A DNA stretch of 7,676 nucleotides from positions 6,173 to 13,848 of the forward strand of contig DCSL01000028.1 in assembly GCA_002325615.1 (NCBI GenBank), read 5' to 3'. Positions 1 to 6,435 of the stretch are shown one piece after another. The number at the start of each line of letters is the position of its first letter. The stretch's first letter is position 1. Source of the DNA: Amoebophilaceae bacterium UBA1467. Its GTDB lineage: Bacteria; Bacteroidota; Bacteroidia; Cytophagales; Amoebophilaceae. The notes beneath the pieces are model-generated. The model worked only from the letters and a program-made list of their open reading frames with translations, had not been told where the DNA came from and searched no databases. A program made the translations under genes and the position numbers.

Positions 1-1260
1 TACAAAATAGTCTGGCATAATGCCTCCCCCCCCATACACGGTACGCCCTTTGCTCATCTGGTGTTTCAACGCATCGTCAAACTGGATGTTGTCTGCATGA
101 AAGTATTCACCCTGCTTATACCTAGCAATTAGGTCTGAATGATAATCTGGCACCCCTTCCCCGTAGGGCTTTTGAATGAATCTACCACTGGGCGTGTAAT
201 AGCGCGCTACTGTTAACCTCAATTGAGAGCCATCATGCAGTGGGATAGGGATTTGTACAAGTCCCTTACCAAAAGATCTTCTACCTACAATCAGGGCTCG
301 ATCATTGTCTTGTAAGGCACCTGCCACAATCTCGGCAGCAGAAGCGGTGCCTTCGTCAATCAACACAATGACTGGGCATCGATCAAATTTATCCCCTCCT
401 TTGGCATAGTACTTAGTAGTGTACTTGCTTGCTTTTCCTTTGGTATATACAATCAGTTGGCCTTGATCGAGCAGGTCATTGGCTACCTTAATGGCCGCAT
501 CCATGTAACCTCCTGGATTGCCCCGTAAGTCGAGCAGCAGCTTGGTCATTCCCTGCTTCTGAAGACTATGAAAAGCAGTTTTAAACTCTTTGAACGTGTT
601 AGCTGTAAAGCGGCTGACCTTAATGTATCCGATCTGACTATCTACCATATAGCTGACATCTACCGAATAGAAAGGCACCTTATCTCTTGTGATGATGAAG
701 TCAAGTAGCTCTTCTTTATTATCGCGCTTTACAGTAAGCTTCACCTTAGTCCCTTTGGCTCCTCTTAGTTGAGTGGTCACCTCTACTTGCTTAAGGCCTT
801 GGCCTGCAAAATCTTTATCATCTACTCTGATAATCTTATCTCCAGCCCTAACGCCTACTTGCTCTGCAGGACCACCCCCAATAGGCGCAATGACATAGGC
901 AGTATCATGCAACATGACAAACTCGATCCCTATTCCCTCCAGCTCACCTTGCAGCTCTATATTGCTCAATGAAAGTTCTCTAGCAGTGAGGTAAGTACTA
1001 TGTGGGTCTAGCTGTTTCATTAGATCACCAATAGCTGTTTCGGACAGGGTTTGCAGGTCAGTGTCATCCACATAGTCGCACTCAACATGTATGAGGACAT
1101 CTTCAAACTTTTGGACTGCACCTTCTAGCACAGGATTCTTGGGCTTTGCCTCTTCTCTTTTTTGTTCTAAAGAGGCGCCTACCCAAATGCCTATCGCCAC
1201 GGCCAGAGCACATACAGCAGTAAGGCCAATAATAGGTTTTACATTCTTATGCTCATTCAC
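1..1260 (-). CDS. ctpA: C-terminal processing protease, S41 family (CtpA/Prc-like), 3' end cut off by window edge
   Basis: This is an envelope serine protease that cleaves substrates near their C termini on the periplasmic side of the inner membrane. Reading from GTG at 1260, 420 residues are visible before the edge. Residues about 8-30 form a hydrophobic N-terminal anchor or signal. A PDZ domain covers about 105-190 (GIGIEF and GGGPAEQVGVRAGDKI). The S41 catalytic domain follows, with the LLLDLRGNPGG segment at 241-251, the catalytic serine S307 in GTASAAE and the lysine K332 in SFGKG; their 25-residue spacing is normal for a Ser-Lys dyad. The GGGGIMPD segment at the edge is typical of the family, so only the C-terminal tail is missing. 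No ATG lies in frame after the upstream stop at 1312-1314. Candidate starts are TTG 1296, GTG 1272 and GTG 1260, and GTG 1260 is chosen because it leaves a short charged N terminus before the anchor. The family assignment is firm; the substrate is unknown. Confidence 0.95.
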   Translation of the reverse strand, partial: MNEHKNVKPIIGLTAVCALAVAIGIWVGASLEQKREEAKPKNPVLEGAVQKFEDVLIHVECDYVDDTDLQTLSETAIGDLMKQLDPHSTYLTARELSLSNIELQGELEGIGIEFVMLHDTAYVIAPIGGGPAEQVGVRAGDKIIRVDDKDFAGQGLKQVEVTTQLRGAKGTKVKLTVKRDNKEELLDFIITRDKVPFYSVDVSYMVDSQIGYIKVSRFTANTFKEFKTAFHSLQKQGMTKLLLDLRGNPGGYMDAAIKVANDLLDQGQLIVYTKGKASKYTTKYYAKGGDKFDRCPVIVLIDEGTASAAEIVAGALQDNDRALIVGRRSFGKGLVQIPIPLHDGSQLRLTVARYYTPSGRFIQKPYGEGVPDYHSDLIARYKQGEYFHADNIQFDDALKHQMSKGRTVYGGGGIMPDYFV

Positions 1261-1314
1261 AATGTAGGACACGTTTTGACTGAAAGAATGCCCCAATTTA
1301 CGTTTTAAACCTTA

Positions 1315-1343
1315 CAAAAGAAGCGCCTCAGAGGTTTGAGCAA
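1315..1343 (-). promoter_or_regulatory. Possible promoter of the minus-strand protease gene
   Basis: On the minus strand, TTG (1343-1341) is followed after 18 bp by TTCTTTTG (1322-1315). This resembles the Bacteroidota -33/-7 pair (TTG and TAnnTTTG) with one mismatch. It lies in the divergent gap before ctpA and would start transcription at about 1305-1308. That favours GTG 1260 or 1272 over TTG 1296 as the start, because the TTG would leave almost no leader. It rests on motif matching only. Confidence 0.35.
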
Positions 1344-1412
1344 CGTCGGATGTATTAGATGGATGCTAAAAATAAATGAGTGTATTATCTTCGGGAAATA
1401 TGTACAAGTATC

Positions 1413-1841
1413 ATGGGTAGGATTATGGCTATTGACTATGGTATAAAAAGGGTGGGTGTCGCCGTTACAGATCCGCTAAAGATCATTGCAACACCACTAA
1501 CCACCATCAAGACCACGGATGCTTTGGCATTTTTGAAAACATATATGAAGCAAGAAGAAGTAGATGCATTGGTGGTAGGAATGCCTAAGCACCTGAACAA
1601 CACACCTTCACTCATGACAGCAATGGTCACAAAATTTATCAAAACACTTCAAAAGACCTTTCCAGACAGGCCAATCATCCCATACGATGAACGCTATACT
1701 TCCAAGATAGCGCTGGCCAGCATGATCGAGGGGGGGGGTAAGAAAAAGGACCGACGCGATAAAGCCAACCTAGACAAACTGAGTGCCACTATTATCCTCC
1801 AGTCTTTTTTAGCAAGTTGTCAAAGCAATTGCAAGTCATGA
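1413..1841 (+). CDS. ruvX: RuvX/YqgF family nuclease (putative pre-16S rRNA nuclease / Holliday junction resolvase)
   Basis: RuvX/YqgF is an RNase H-fold enzyme. In E. coli it is linked to 5'-end maturation of 16S rRNA, and it has also been described as a Holliday junction resolvase. The ATG at 1413 gives 142 residues beginning MGRIMAIDYG, the usual length and opening for Bacteroidota members. The open frame extends to GTG 1380 but those 11 residues have no family counterpart. The expected acidic residues are present: D8 in AIDYG, E93 in YDERYTS and D121 in the NLDKLSA segment. The GMPK motif and the C-terminal LSATIILQ are also conserved. The stop codon overlaps the next gene's start (ATGA, 1838-1841), so the two are probably translated together. 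A run of nine G (1730-1738) encodes the GGG before KKKDRR; the frame is intact as written. Confidence 0.94.
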   Translation: MGRIMAIDYGIKRVGVAVTDPLKIIATPLTTIKTTDALAFLKTYMKQEEVDALVVGMPKHLNNTPSLMTAMVTKFIKTLQKTFPDRPIIPYDERYTSKIALASMIEGGGKKKDRRDKANLDKLSATIILQSFLASCQSNCKS

Positions 1842-2434
1842 TCTATCCTATTGTTGCTTATGGAGATCCTGTGCTGAGAAAAAAGGCTATCACCATTGAA
1901 AAAGGAACAGCGCTGCAGGGATTGGTTAACGACATGCTGACGACGATGGACCTAGCGCATGGTGTGGGGCTTGCCGCGCCACAAATTGGAAAAAATATCC
2001 GGCTGTTTGTAGTCGATCTTGCCCAATATCTTGCAACAGAGGGCAGTAGCAAGGCAGGAAAAAAGGTCTTGATTAACCCTGTACTAAAGATTGACGAAAC
2101 AGTAGCGCCTAGCATTTACGAAGAGGGCTGCTTGAGCATTCCTAATATCTTGGTAGAGGTGCCCCGAAAAGAAAAGATTACCATCTGCTATTTTGATGTC
2201 AAATGGCAGCTTCATGAAGAGGAGTGGACTGGCTTTCCAGCTAGGATCTTACAACATGAGTATGACCATCTGGAGGGTAAACTCCATATTGACTATGCTT
2301 CCTCTTTGAGGAAAAGCTTATTAAAAAGCAAACTGAAAGCTATTAGCCAAGGAAAAGTAGACGTGCCTTACGCCATGCACTTTCCCACACAAAGGCGAGA
2401 CGCCCCAGACCCACAACCCGCTACGCGTCCATAG
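1838..2434 (+). CDS. def: Peptide deformylase
   Basis: This is a cytoplasmic metalloenzyme that removes the formyl group from the N-terminal methionine of new proteins. The chosen ATG at 1838 gives 198 residues beginning MIYPIVAYGDPVLR, the standard Bacteroidota opening. A TTG seven codons upstream, inside ruvX, is less likely. All three family motifs are intact: GVGLAAPQIG (42-51), EGCLS with metal ligand C98, and QHEYDHLEG with ligands H140 and H144 and catalytic E141. The core ends near the GKVDVPYAM segment. About 15 further residues rich in proline and charged residues follow, and I do not recognise these from relatives; the stop codon lies inside an 8-bp tandem repeat. The gene is coupled to ruvX by a 4-bp overlap, a pairing common in Bacteroidota. 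Confidence in function is very high. Confidence 0.97.
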   Translation: MIYPIVAYGDPVLRKKAITIEKGTALQGLVNDMLTTMDLAHGVGLAAPQIGKNIRLFVVDLAQYLATEGSSKAGKKVLINPVLKIDETVAPSIYEEGCLSIPNILVEVPRKEKITICYFDVKWQLHEEEWTGFPARILQHEYDHLEGKLHIDYASSLRKSLLKSKLKAISQGKVDVPYAMHFPTQRRDAPDPQPATRP

Positions 2435-2444
2435 TGCCATAGTG
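2429..2444. repeat. Two tandem copies of CCATAGTG across the def stop codon
   Basis: CCATAGTG occurs at 2429-2436 and again directly at 2437-2444. The def stop TAG (2432-2434) falls in the first copy. It probably arose by replication slippage. The unit does not recur elsewhere in the window that I noticed. Confidence 0.6.
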
Positions 2445-2581
2445 CACCACCACGGGCGTACCATGGCAATGCTTTTTGAATACTTTTCACTACATTATCC
2501 CGTATCCGCGGCTTACAATGGTGGTGAGTGCTACTAGTAAGCCAACCCGGACCATAAATCACCACAATTATCCATACCCGC

Positions 2582-4075
2582 ATGAAACATTACTCTCGGA
2601 TCTTACTCCTAATGATGGGCTGTTTTTGTGCTTCGGCCCAATCAAAAGAGAAGTTTTTTGATTACAACCTAAACTCTCCTTACAACACCATCGTCACCCA
2701 CTTGGGTTTTCTGAAAGCAGGCAACTATCACCCCGAAATAGCTGCTGAGACCTTCTCTCAAGAGCATAGAACCCAGCAAGAAGCCGCTGCATTGGCCATT
2801 CAACTACAACGACTCCTGCAAGAGAATGGAGTGAACATCGATTTGTCTCAGGTACCACAAGACGTCCACTACATAGACCAACAGGCCAAGTACCATAGGT
2901 ACCAACTTACCGAAGTATTTCCCAAGATATACCTGGTCAAGGTCAATAATAAGTGGATCTATAGCGAAGAGACCGCACGATGGGTGGCAGCGCAGGCACA
3001 CAAGAAGGTATATCCTTTGGGCATACAACGTTTACAACAGTGGCTACCCGATAGCTTCAACGAAACACTACTGGGACTGTACGTATGGCAGTATGCGTTA
3101 CTGCCATGCCTGATTTTTCTGTCCATACTCGTGTATCGCACCACCATTTTTTTATCTCCAAGATGGCTCTATCGTGCCTCAAAAAGCTGTAATCCGACGC
3201 ACGTGCGTGGTGTTAAGCGTTGCACTAGTTTTTTAATGGCAGTTCTCGTGTTGATGCTGGTTTTACCTGTCATGCAACTTCCTGCAGCGATGGCGCAGTA
3301 TGCCATCAGGGTACTCCAAGGAGTACTGACATTGACGATGACAGTTGTATGCTATCAATGGATCAACCTGCTCATTCCTGGTGCCCCCCAAAAGATCCCC
3401 CAAGACACAAGGCAACTGGACGTGCAGCTGACGCTACTGGCACGACCATTCATGAAGGTATTGATCATACTGGTAGGCCTGTTGGTGACGCTTAAAGCTT
3501 TCAGCTTCGACATATCTAGCACGCTCGCCGGTATATCTATCGGTGGGCTAGGTTTTGCATTAGCTTCACAGGATACTATCAAAAATTTTTTTGGAACCCT
3601 AGCTATCTGTGTAGACCGGCCCTTTAGTATTGGAGATACCATTACCACGGGGAATATTGAAGGCATAGTAGAGGAAATAGGCCTGCGGGCTACACGTATA
3701 CGCACCTACCACCAGTCCGTCATTTACGTCCCCAATGCTAAGCTAATCGATACGCATGTAGATAATCATGGCCTAAAAAGCTACCAGCATTATTGCGATG
3801 TGCATATAGCCATCCCGCACGACACCGAGCCGACCTTGACCGCAACGTTCGTAGAGCGAATCAGCGAGGTTTCCGTGCACCGCGCCTACATTCAGGAAGA
3901 CAAGCACGCCGTTTACCTCGAAGGTATTGAAAATGAAATGTTGAAAATTTTGCTTCGTGCTCATTTCGTTGTGAGTCATCAATACGGAGAGCTGCGGTGT
4001 AGGCACGAAGTATTCAGTGATATCACGAAGTTGGCGGCAGAGCTGGGCATACGCCTGATTGCGCTCACCCCATGA
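2582..4075 (+). CDS. MscS-family mechanosensitive ion channel with an exported N-terminal domain
   Basis: This is an inner-membrane channel of the MscS superfamily, expected to open under membrane tension and release solutes during osmotic downshock. The 497 residues begin with a signal-like segment (1-20: MKHYSR, a hydrophobic stretch, then CASAQ). A mostly soluble, presumably periplasmic region follows to about 160. Hydrophobic helices lie near 166-190, 213-237, 240-265 and 288-305. The signature pore helix and start of the beta domain come next: LAGISIGGLGFALASQDTIKNF at about 315-336, then GTLAICVDRPFSIGD to 352, VEEIGLRATRIRT and the YVPN motif at 382-385. The C-terminal alpha/beta vestibule completes the protein, so it appears whole. 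It is longer than E. coli MscS (286 residues) and closer to the mid-sized YbdG/YnaI type, so gating by tension is inferred rather than shown. The gene stands alone, 147 bp after def. Its last third looks richer in GC than its neighbours. Confidence 0.93.
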   Translation: MKHYSRILLLMMGCFCASAQSKEKFFDYNLNSPYNTIVTHLGFLKAGNYHPEIAAETFSQEHRTQQEAAALAIQLQRLLQENGVNIDLSQVPQDVHYIDQQAKYHRYQLTEVFPKIYLVKVNNKWIYSEETARWVAAQAHKKVYPLGIQRLQQWLPDSFNETLLGLYVWQYALLPCLIFLSILVYRTTIFLSPRWLYRASKSCNPTHVRGVKRCTSFLMAVLVLMLVLPVMQLPAAMAQYAIRVLQGVLTLTMTVVCYQWINLLIPGAPQKIPQDTRQLDVQLTLLARPFMKVLIILVGLLVTLKAFSFDISSTLAGISIGGLGFALASQDTIKNFFGTLAICVDRPFSIGDTITTGNIEGIVEEIGLRATRIRTYHQSVIYVPNAKLIDTHVDNHGLKSYQHYCDVHIAIPHDTEPTLTATFVERISEVSVHRAYIQEDKHAVYLEGIENEMLKILLRAHFVVSHQYGELRCRHEVFSDITKLAAELGIRLIALTP

Positions 4076-4169
4076 TGCCTGGCCACGCGCAAATGGTTCG
4101 CGTACAAGGTGAGCTATACCCCCAGTCCATGCCCTGTCCCCGATACCACGGAGGCAAATGCCCAGCAGC

Positions 4170-4199
4170 TTGCTAACTAAATTTTTCCCATTATCTTTG
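4170..4199 (+). promoter_or_regulatory. Bacteroidota-type promoter of ssrA
   Basis: TTG at 4170-4172 and TATCTTTG at 4192-4199 are separated by 19 bp and match the Bacteroidota sigma-A elements (TTG, about 19-21 bp, TAnnTTTG) fully. Transcription would begin near 4205, about 20 nt before the mature tmRNA 5' end at 4228. That would require removal of a short 5' leader, as RNase P does for tmRNA elsewhere. Confidence 0.7.
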
Positions 4200-4227
4200 C
4201 TTCTGGTTATTTTCCTGTATACATCAC

Positions 4228-4615
4228 GGGGTCGATTGGAATTGACGGGAAGTGAGAATCCAGTGCCAGCATGCGGGGTGTTGTAAGTAGTACCTCTGAA
4301 ACAAACTTACGCAATCATCTAAATGGCAATTTAGCCTATAGCAGCGGGGGACGTACCCTTGCTTTTGCTGCCTAGTCGGAGATTAGGTAGCACGTGTCTC
4401 GCTAGTCCTTCGTTCTGCAGGACTAGCACCCGAGGCATCAACTCGTAGAACTAGCTACAGCAGGTACGTGATGTTGTGGCGAAACGCAAGTGCGTATACG
4501 GAGTGTCTGAGGCAAGTGGCTGACCTTGGCTATCCCGACAAACAACAGCCACTAAGCATGTAGAAAGCATTGTGATTGACTTGTCCGGACGAGGGTTCGA
4601 TTCCCTCCGACTCCA
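4228..4615 (+). ncRNA. ssrA: Transfer-messenger RNA (tmRNA, SsrA)
   Basis: tmRNA frees ribosomes stalled on broken mRNAs and adds a degradation tag to the unfinished protein. The 5' end GGGGUCG (4228-4234) pairs over seven positions (one G-U) with CGACUCC (4608-4614) to form the acceptor stem, followed by discriminator A4615. CCA is not encoded, since CTG follows. The T arm is GAGGG / TTCGATT / CCCTC (4591-4607). The 5' GGAATTGACGGG and 3' CTAAGCATGTAGAA segments are hallmark tmRNA sequence. Helix P2 is supported by AAGT/ACTT and AATC/GATT pairing (4250-4260 with 4574-4582). A perfect 8-bp hairpin, GCTAGTCC/GGACTAGC (4401-4427), sits in the pseudoknot region. The tag frame most likely starts at GGC 4325, reads GNLAYSSGGRTLAFAA and ends at TAG 4373-4375. 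A hydrophobic -AA terminus is expected, but 16 residues is long. The resume codon is inferred from position (about nt 98) and the preceding CTAAAT. About 388 nt is a normal length. Confidence 0.95.
4325..4375 (+). other. tmRNA tag-peptide reading frame (GNLAYSSGGRTLAFAA, stop TAG)
   Basis: This is the open frame inside ssrA that encodes the proteolysis tag. It ends in LAFAA and TAG, matching the hydrophobic Ala-Ala end recognised by ClpXP-type proteases. The glycine resume codon GGC, preceded by CTAAAT, fits the pattern of Bacteroidota tags that begin with Gly. The frame is also open upstream, so the start could differ. The usual Bacteroidota tag is only about 9 residues; the central SSGGRT looks like an insertion. 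Confidence 0.75.
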
Positions 4616-4630
4616 CTGAGGTAAAGGGCC

Positions 4631-5182
4631 ATGAAGTGCTACAATTGTTACAACCCGCATCTGGATATCCATGCTGGAGCTTGTGATCATTGTGGCGCAC
4701 TCACCGACCCGCCAGCTGTAGTGTATTTTGTTCATCCACTGGTCTTTGTACGGCTCACCCTGATCACACTAGGGCTTATCCTCCCCTATTAATTTTATAA
4801 AAATTGGCCGGCTATTAGAAAGGCAGAAAAAAACAAGAATTCTTCTTTTTTGGAGAGAGCTTTTCCATCAATATTTCTGTTTTATTCTTTTTACACGGAT
4901 CTATGGTAGTGCCAAGGCATATGGATACAAAAGCAGACTCTCTGCCAGTAGGCTAATTATTTTTTACATTGTTGGCGCTTCTTTGCTCGGTGGGGCTGAG
5001 CCGCTCCTATGCCCCAAAATATTATAGCCTTCCCGCTCTTTTTCTTCTTAAACATTGTAATAGCAGGGATCGGTGCCTTGCTTTCTTTACTTCCATTACT
5101 CCTTATTCAACCTGCCATTAGATTCTACAATATCCATGTTGCTCGGGCTACCACAAGCAGTGAATTACGCCAAGGAATTTAG
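4631..5182 (+). pseudogene. Decayed zinc-ribbon membrane-protein gene with stop and frame changes
   Basis: The ATG at 4631, preceded by an AAAGGG ribosome-binding-like sequence, opens a 53-codon frame. It has a zinc-ribbon head (CYNC at residues 3-6, CDHC at 19-22) and a hydrophobic segment, and ends at TAA 4790-4792. The same frame continues after the stop with FYKNWPAIRKAEKNKNSSF. It must then lose one T in the T6 run at 4846-4851 to continue as WRELFHQYFCFILF and on to about 5024 (stop 5025). The original frame reopens at 5000 and gives a final membrane segment plus LLPLLLIQPAIRFYN, ending at TAG 5180. Pieced together this is about 180 residues resembling small bacterial membrane proteins with a YWFYKNW...PFWRAFF pattern, here preceded by a zinc ribbon. 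I cannot name the family or function. It starts 16 bp after ssrA, so ssrA read-through could transcribe it. The 53-codon head could still make a small protein, but I consider decay more likely. Confidence 0.72.
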
Positions 5183-5390
5183 CGCTTGCTACATCGTGAG
5201 GCGTATTTCGGAATTTGTATACTGCTTGCTGAAGAGATCAGTAGAAGTCAGGTATGATTTTGTGCAGCAACCTAAGATTATAACTGGAAGAACCGCTATT
5301 CTAATTGTATAAGTCATTAAACTCCTGCTAGCACAAAGCAAAATAGCAAGCCTGACGTGCGCTGAAGTAAAAAGAAAGTAAACAAAGCCA
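5183..5390. other. Non-coding gap between the pseudogene and the EamA gene
   Basis: The pseudogene (plus) and transporter gene (minus) converge here. I see no convincing terminator hairpin with a T tract and no recognisable protein. A plus-strand open frame (5073-5312) crosses the pseudogene tail into this gap but overlaps the better-supported reading and has no family features. Confidence 0.4.
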
Positions 5391-6236
5391 TTAAACACGT
5401 TCGAGCCTTATATTCATGAATATAACAGCACCTAATACTAGGAATGCCCCCAAGTAGAACTGGGGATGGAGTACCTCATCCAAGGTCAGCCGGGCAAAGA
5501 GCGTTGTAAAAACTGGCTCCAATGTTAAGATGATAGCAGCTTTAAAAACGGTGAGCTGCTGCTGTGCATACGTCTGCATCCAAAATGCAAGAGTAGTGCA
5601 GAACACTGCACAAAACACAACAGCACCCCATGTAATCGGTTGGGTGGGTACATATAAGTCACCATCTAAGGCAACGGTATAAACCACTGCTATCACGGGT
5701 AATATGATCAGTTGGAATAGCGTCAATACCAAGGCATCGCTTTTAGATGCATAATCCGATAAAACATACGTATGCAGTGCTGCAAAGAAAGCACAAACCA
5801 GCGTGTAGAATACGCCAATGCCCCACATTACTCCAGAACTCCCTGTCACTAATCCTAAACCAGCTAAACATACCAAAATTGTGATGACATCTAACAACCG
5901 AGGAAGTTGTTTTTGGACCACGAGCTTGATAAAAAATACAAATACAATAGAAACACCCGTCAAGAAAGCAGATACTGAAGCACTGATGGTTTGCATGCCT
6001 ATCGTTTGAAAGAAATTGATGCCAACTAAAAGCAGCCCTAATTTTGCTCCTCTGATCATGTCTAAACGTTTAAACTGAGGCTTATAGAAGGCCAACACCG
6101 GTAAAAAACATAAGGATGCAATCAAAAAGCGAAAGAAAATAAAGGTGCTAGGAGGCATCGCCTGCAGGGCTATCTTGATGAAGATATAGCTTGCCCCCCA
6201 AAGTAGGGTCGAAAGCAGCATACACAAAGTAGGCAT
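5391..6236 (-). CDS. EamA/DMT-superfamily transporter
   Basis: This is an inner-membrane permease of the drug/metabolite transporter superfamily. The chosen ATG at 6236 gives 281 residues; a TTG two codons upstream is the other option. Two EamA repeats of five helices each are visible: the first at about 3-130 (opening LLSTLLWGASYIFIKIAL, with FFRFLIASLCFLPVL and the FLTGVSIVFVFFI region), the second at about 138-276 (GIGVFYTLVCAFFAAL to LGAFLVLGAVIFMNIRL). The second repeat has the characteristic LEPVFTTLFARLTLDEVL near the end. The very short tails and about ten helices are typical, and the length is complete. The substrate cannot be read from sequence: relatives move amino acids, metabolites or drugs, and in Rickettsia and Chlamydia some carry S-adenosylmethionine. 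The gene is divergent from the peroxiredoxin gene. I did not find a clear promoter in the gap on this strand. Confidence 0.9.
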   Translation of the reverse strand: MPTLCMLLSTLLWGASYIFIKIALQAMPPSTFIFFRFLIASLCFLPVLAFYKPQFKRLDMIRGAKLGLLLVGINFFQTIGMQTISASVSAFLTGVSIVFVFFIKLVVQKQLPRLLDVITILVCLAGLGLVTGSSGVMWGIGVFYTLVCAFFAALHTYVLSDYASKSDALVLTLFQLIILPVIAVVYTVALDGDLYVPTQPITWGAVVFCAVFCTTLAFWMQTYAQQQLTVFKAAIILTLEPVFTTLFARLTLDEVLHPQFYLGAFLVLGAVIFMNIRLERV

Positions 6237-6337
6237 GGCCAATACTGGTCTATAAGGTAAATAATCGGATTACAAAGCGTGCGAAGCTAGATGGGACTAT
6301 TTAGATTAACAAGTCTCATCATGTCGTACTGATTGCT

Positions 6338-6369
6338 TTTGCACCATAACAGGCTCTTGGCTAATTTTG
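6338..6369 (+). promoter_or_regulatory. Bacteroidota-type promoter of the peroxiredoxin gene
   Basis: TTTG (6338-6341) and TAATTTTG (6362-6369) lie 20 bp apart and match the -33 and -7 elements of Bacteroidota promoters. Transcription would start at about 6376, leaving a leader of about 60 nt that is rich in A and T, with no Shine-Dalgarno sequence before ATG 6436, as is common in this phylum. No operator is recognisable. Confidence 0.6.
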
Positions 6370-6435
6370 AGAGTGTCAACTAGCGGTTTTTTTCTGCAAT
6401 AAAGTATACCTTCAACCCTTAATCCGCTAACCAAT

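Noticed and set aside
26..33. Run of eight C (eight G in the protease frame) as a slippage tract
   Set aside because: It encodes the GGGG of a conserved GGGGIMPD segment typical of the family. It is in frame and explained by protein constraint.
1436..1642. Minus-strand open frame opposite ruvX
   Set aside because: It is a shadow of a well-supported gene with all family motifs on the plus strand.
2476..2661. Short plus-strand open frame before the channel gene
   Set aside because: It runs out of frame into the signal sequence of the MscS gene, and its composition does not look like a protein.
4085..4103. ACGCG/CGCGT hairpin after the channel gene, considered as a terminator
   Set aside because: The stem is only 5 bp with a 9-nt loop, and no T tract follows.
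4583..4615. tRNA-like 3' half
   Set aside because: It is the tRNA-like end of tmRNA: its acceptor partner lies at 4228-4234, and no anticodon arm exists between.
4451..4735. Minus-strand open frame of 94 codons containing RRESNPRP
   Set aside because: It is the antisense of the tmRNA T arm and downstream sequence. RRESNPRP is the well-known false protein read from the complement of a tRNA-like GGTTCGATTCC arm.
5073..5312. Plus-strand open frame of 79 codons
   Set aside because: It overlaps the pseudogene tail in a different frame. The alternative frame to 5182 gives the membrane segment and QPAIRFYN end expected of the family. No features are seen in this one.
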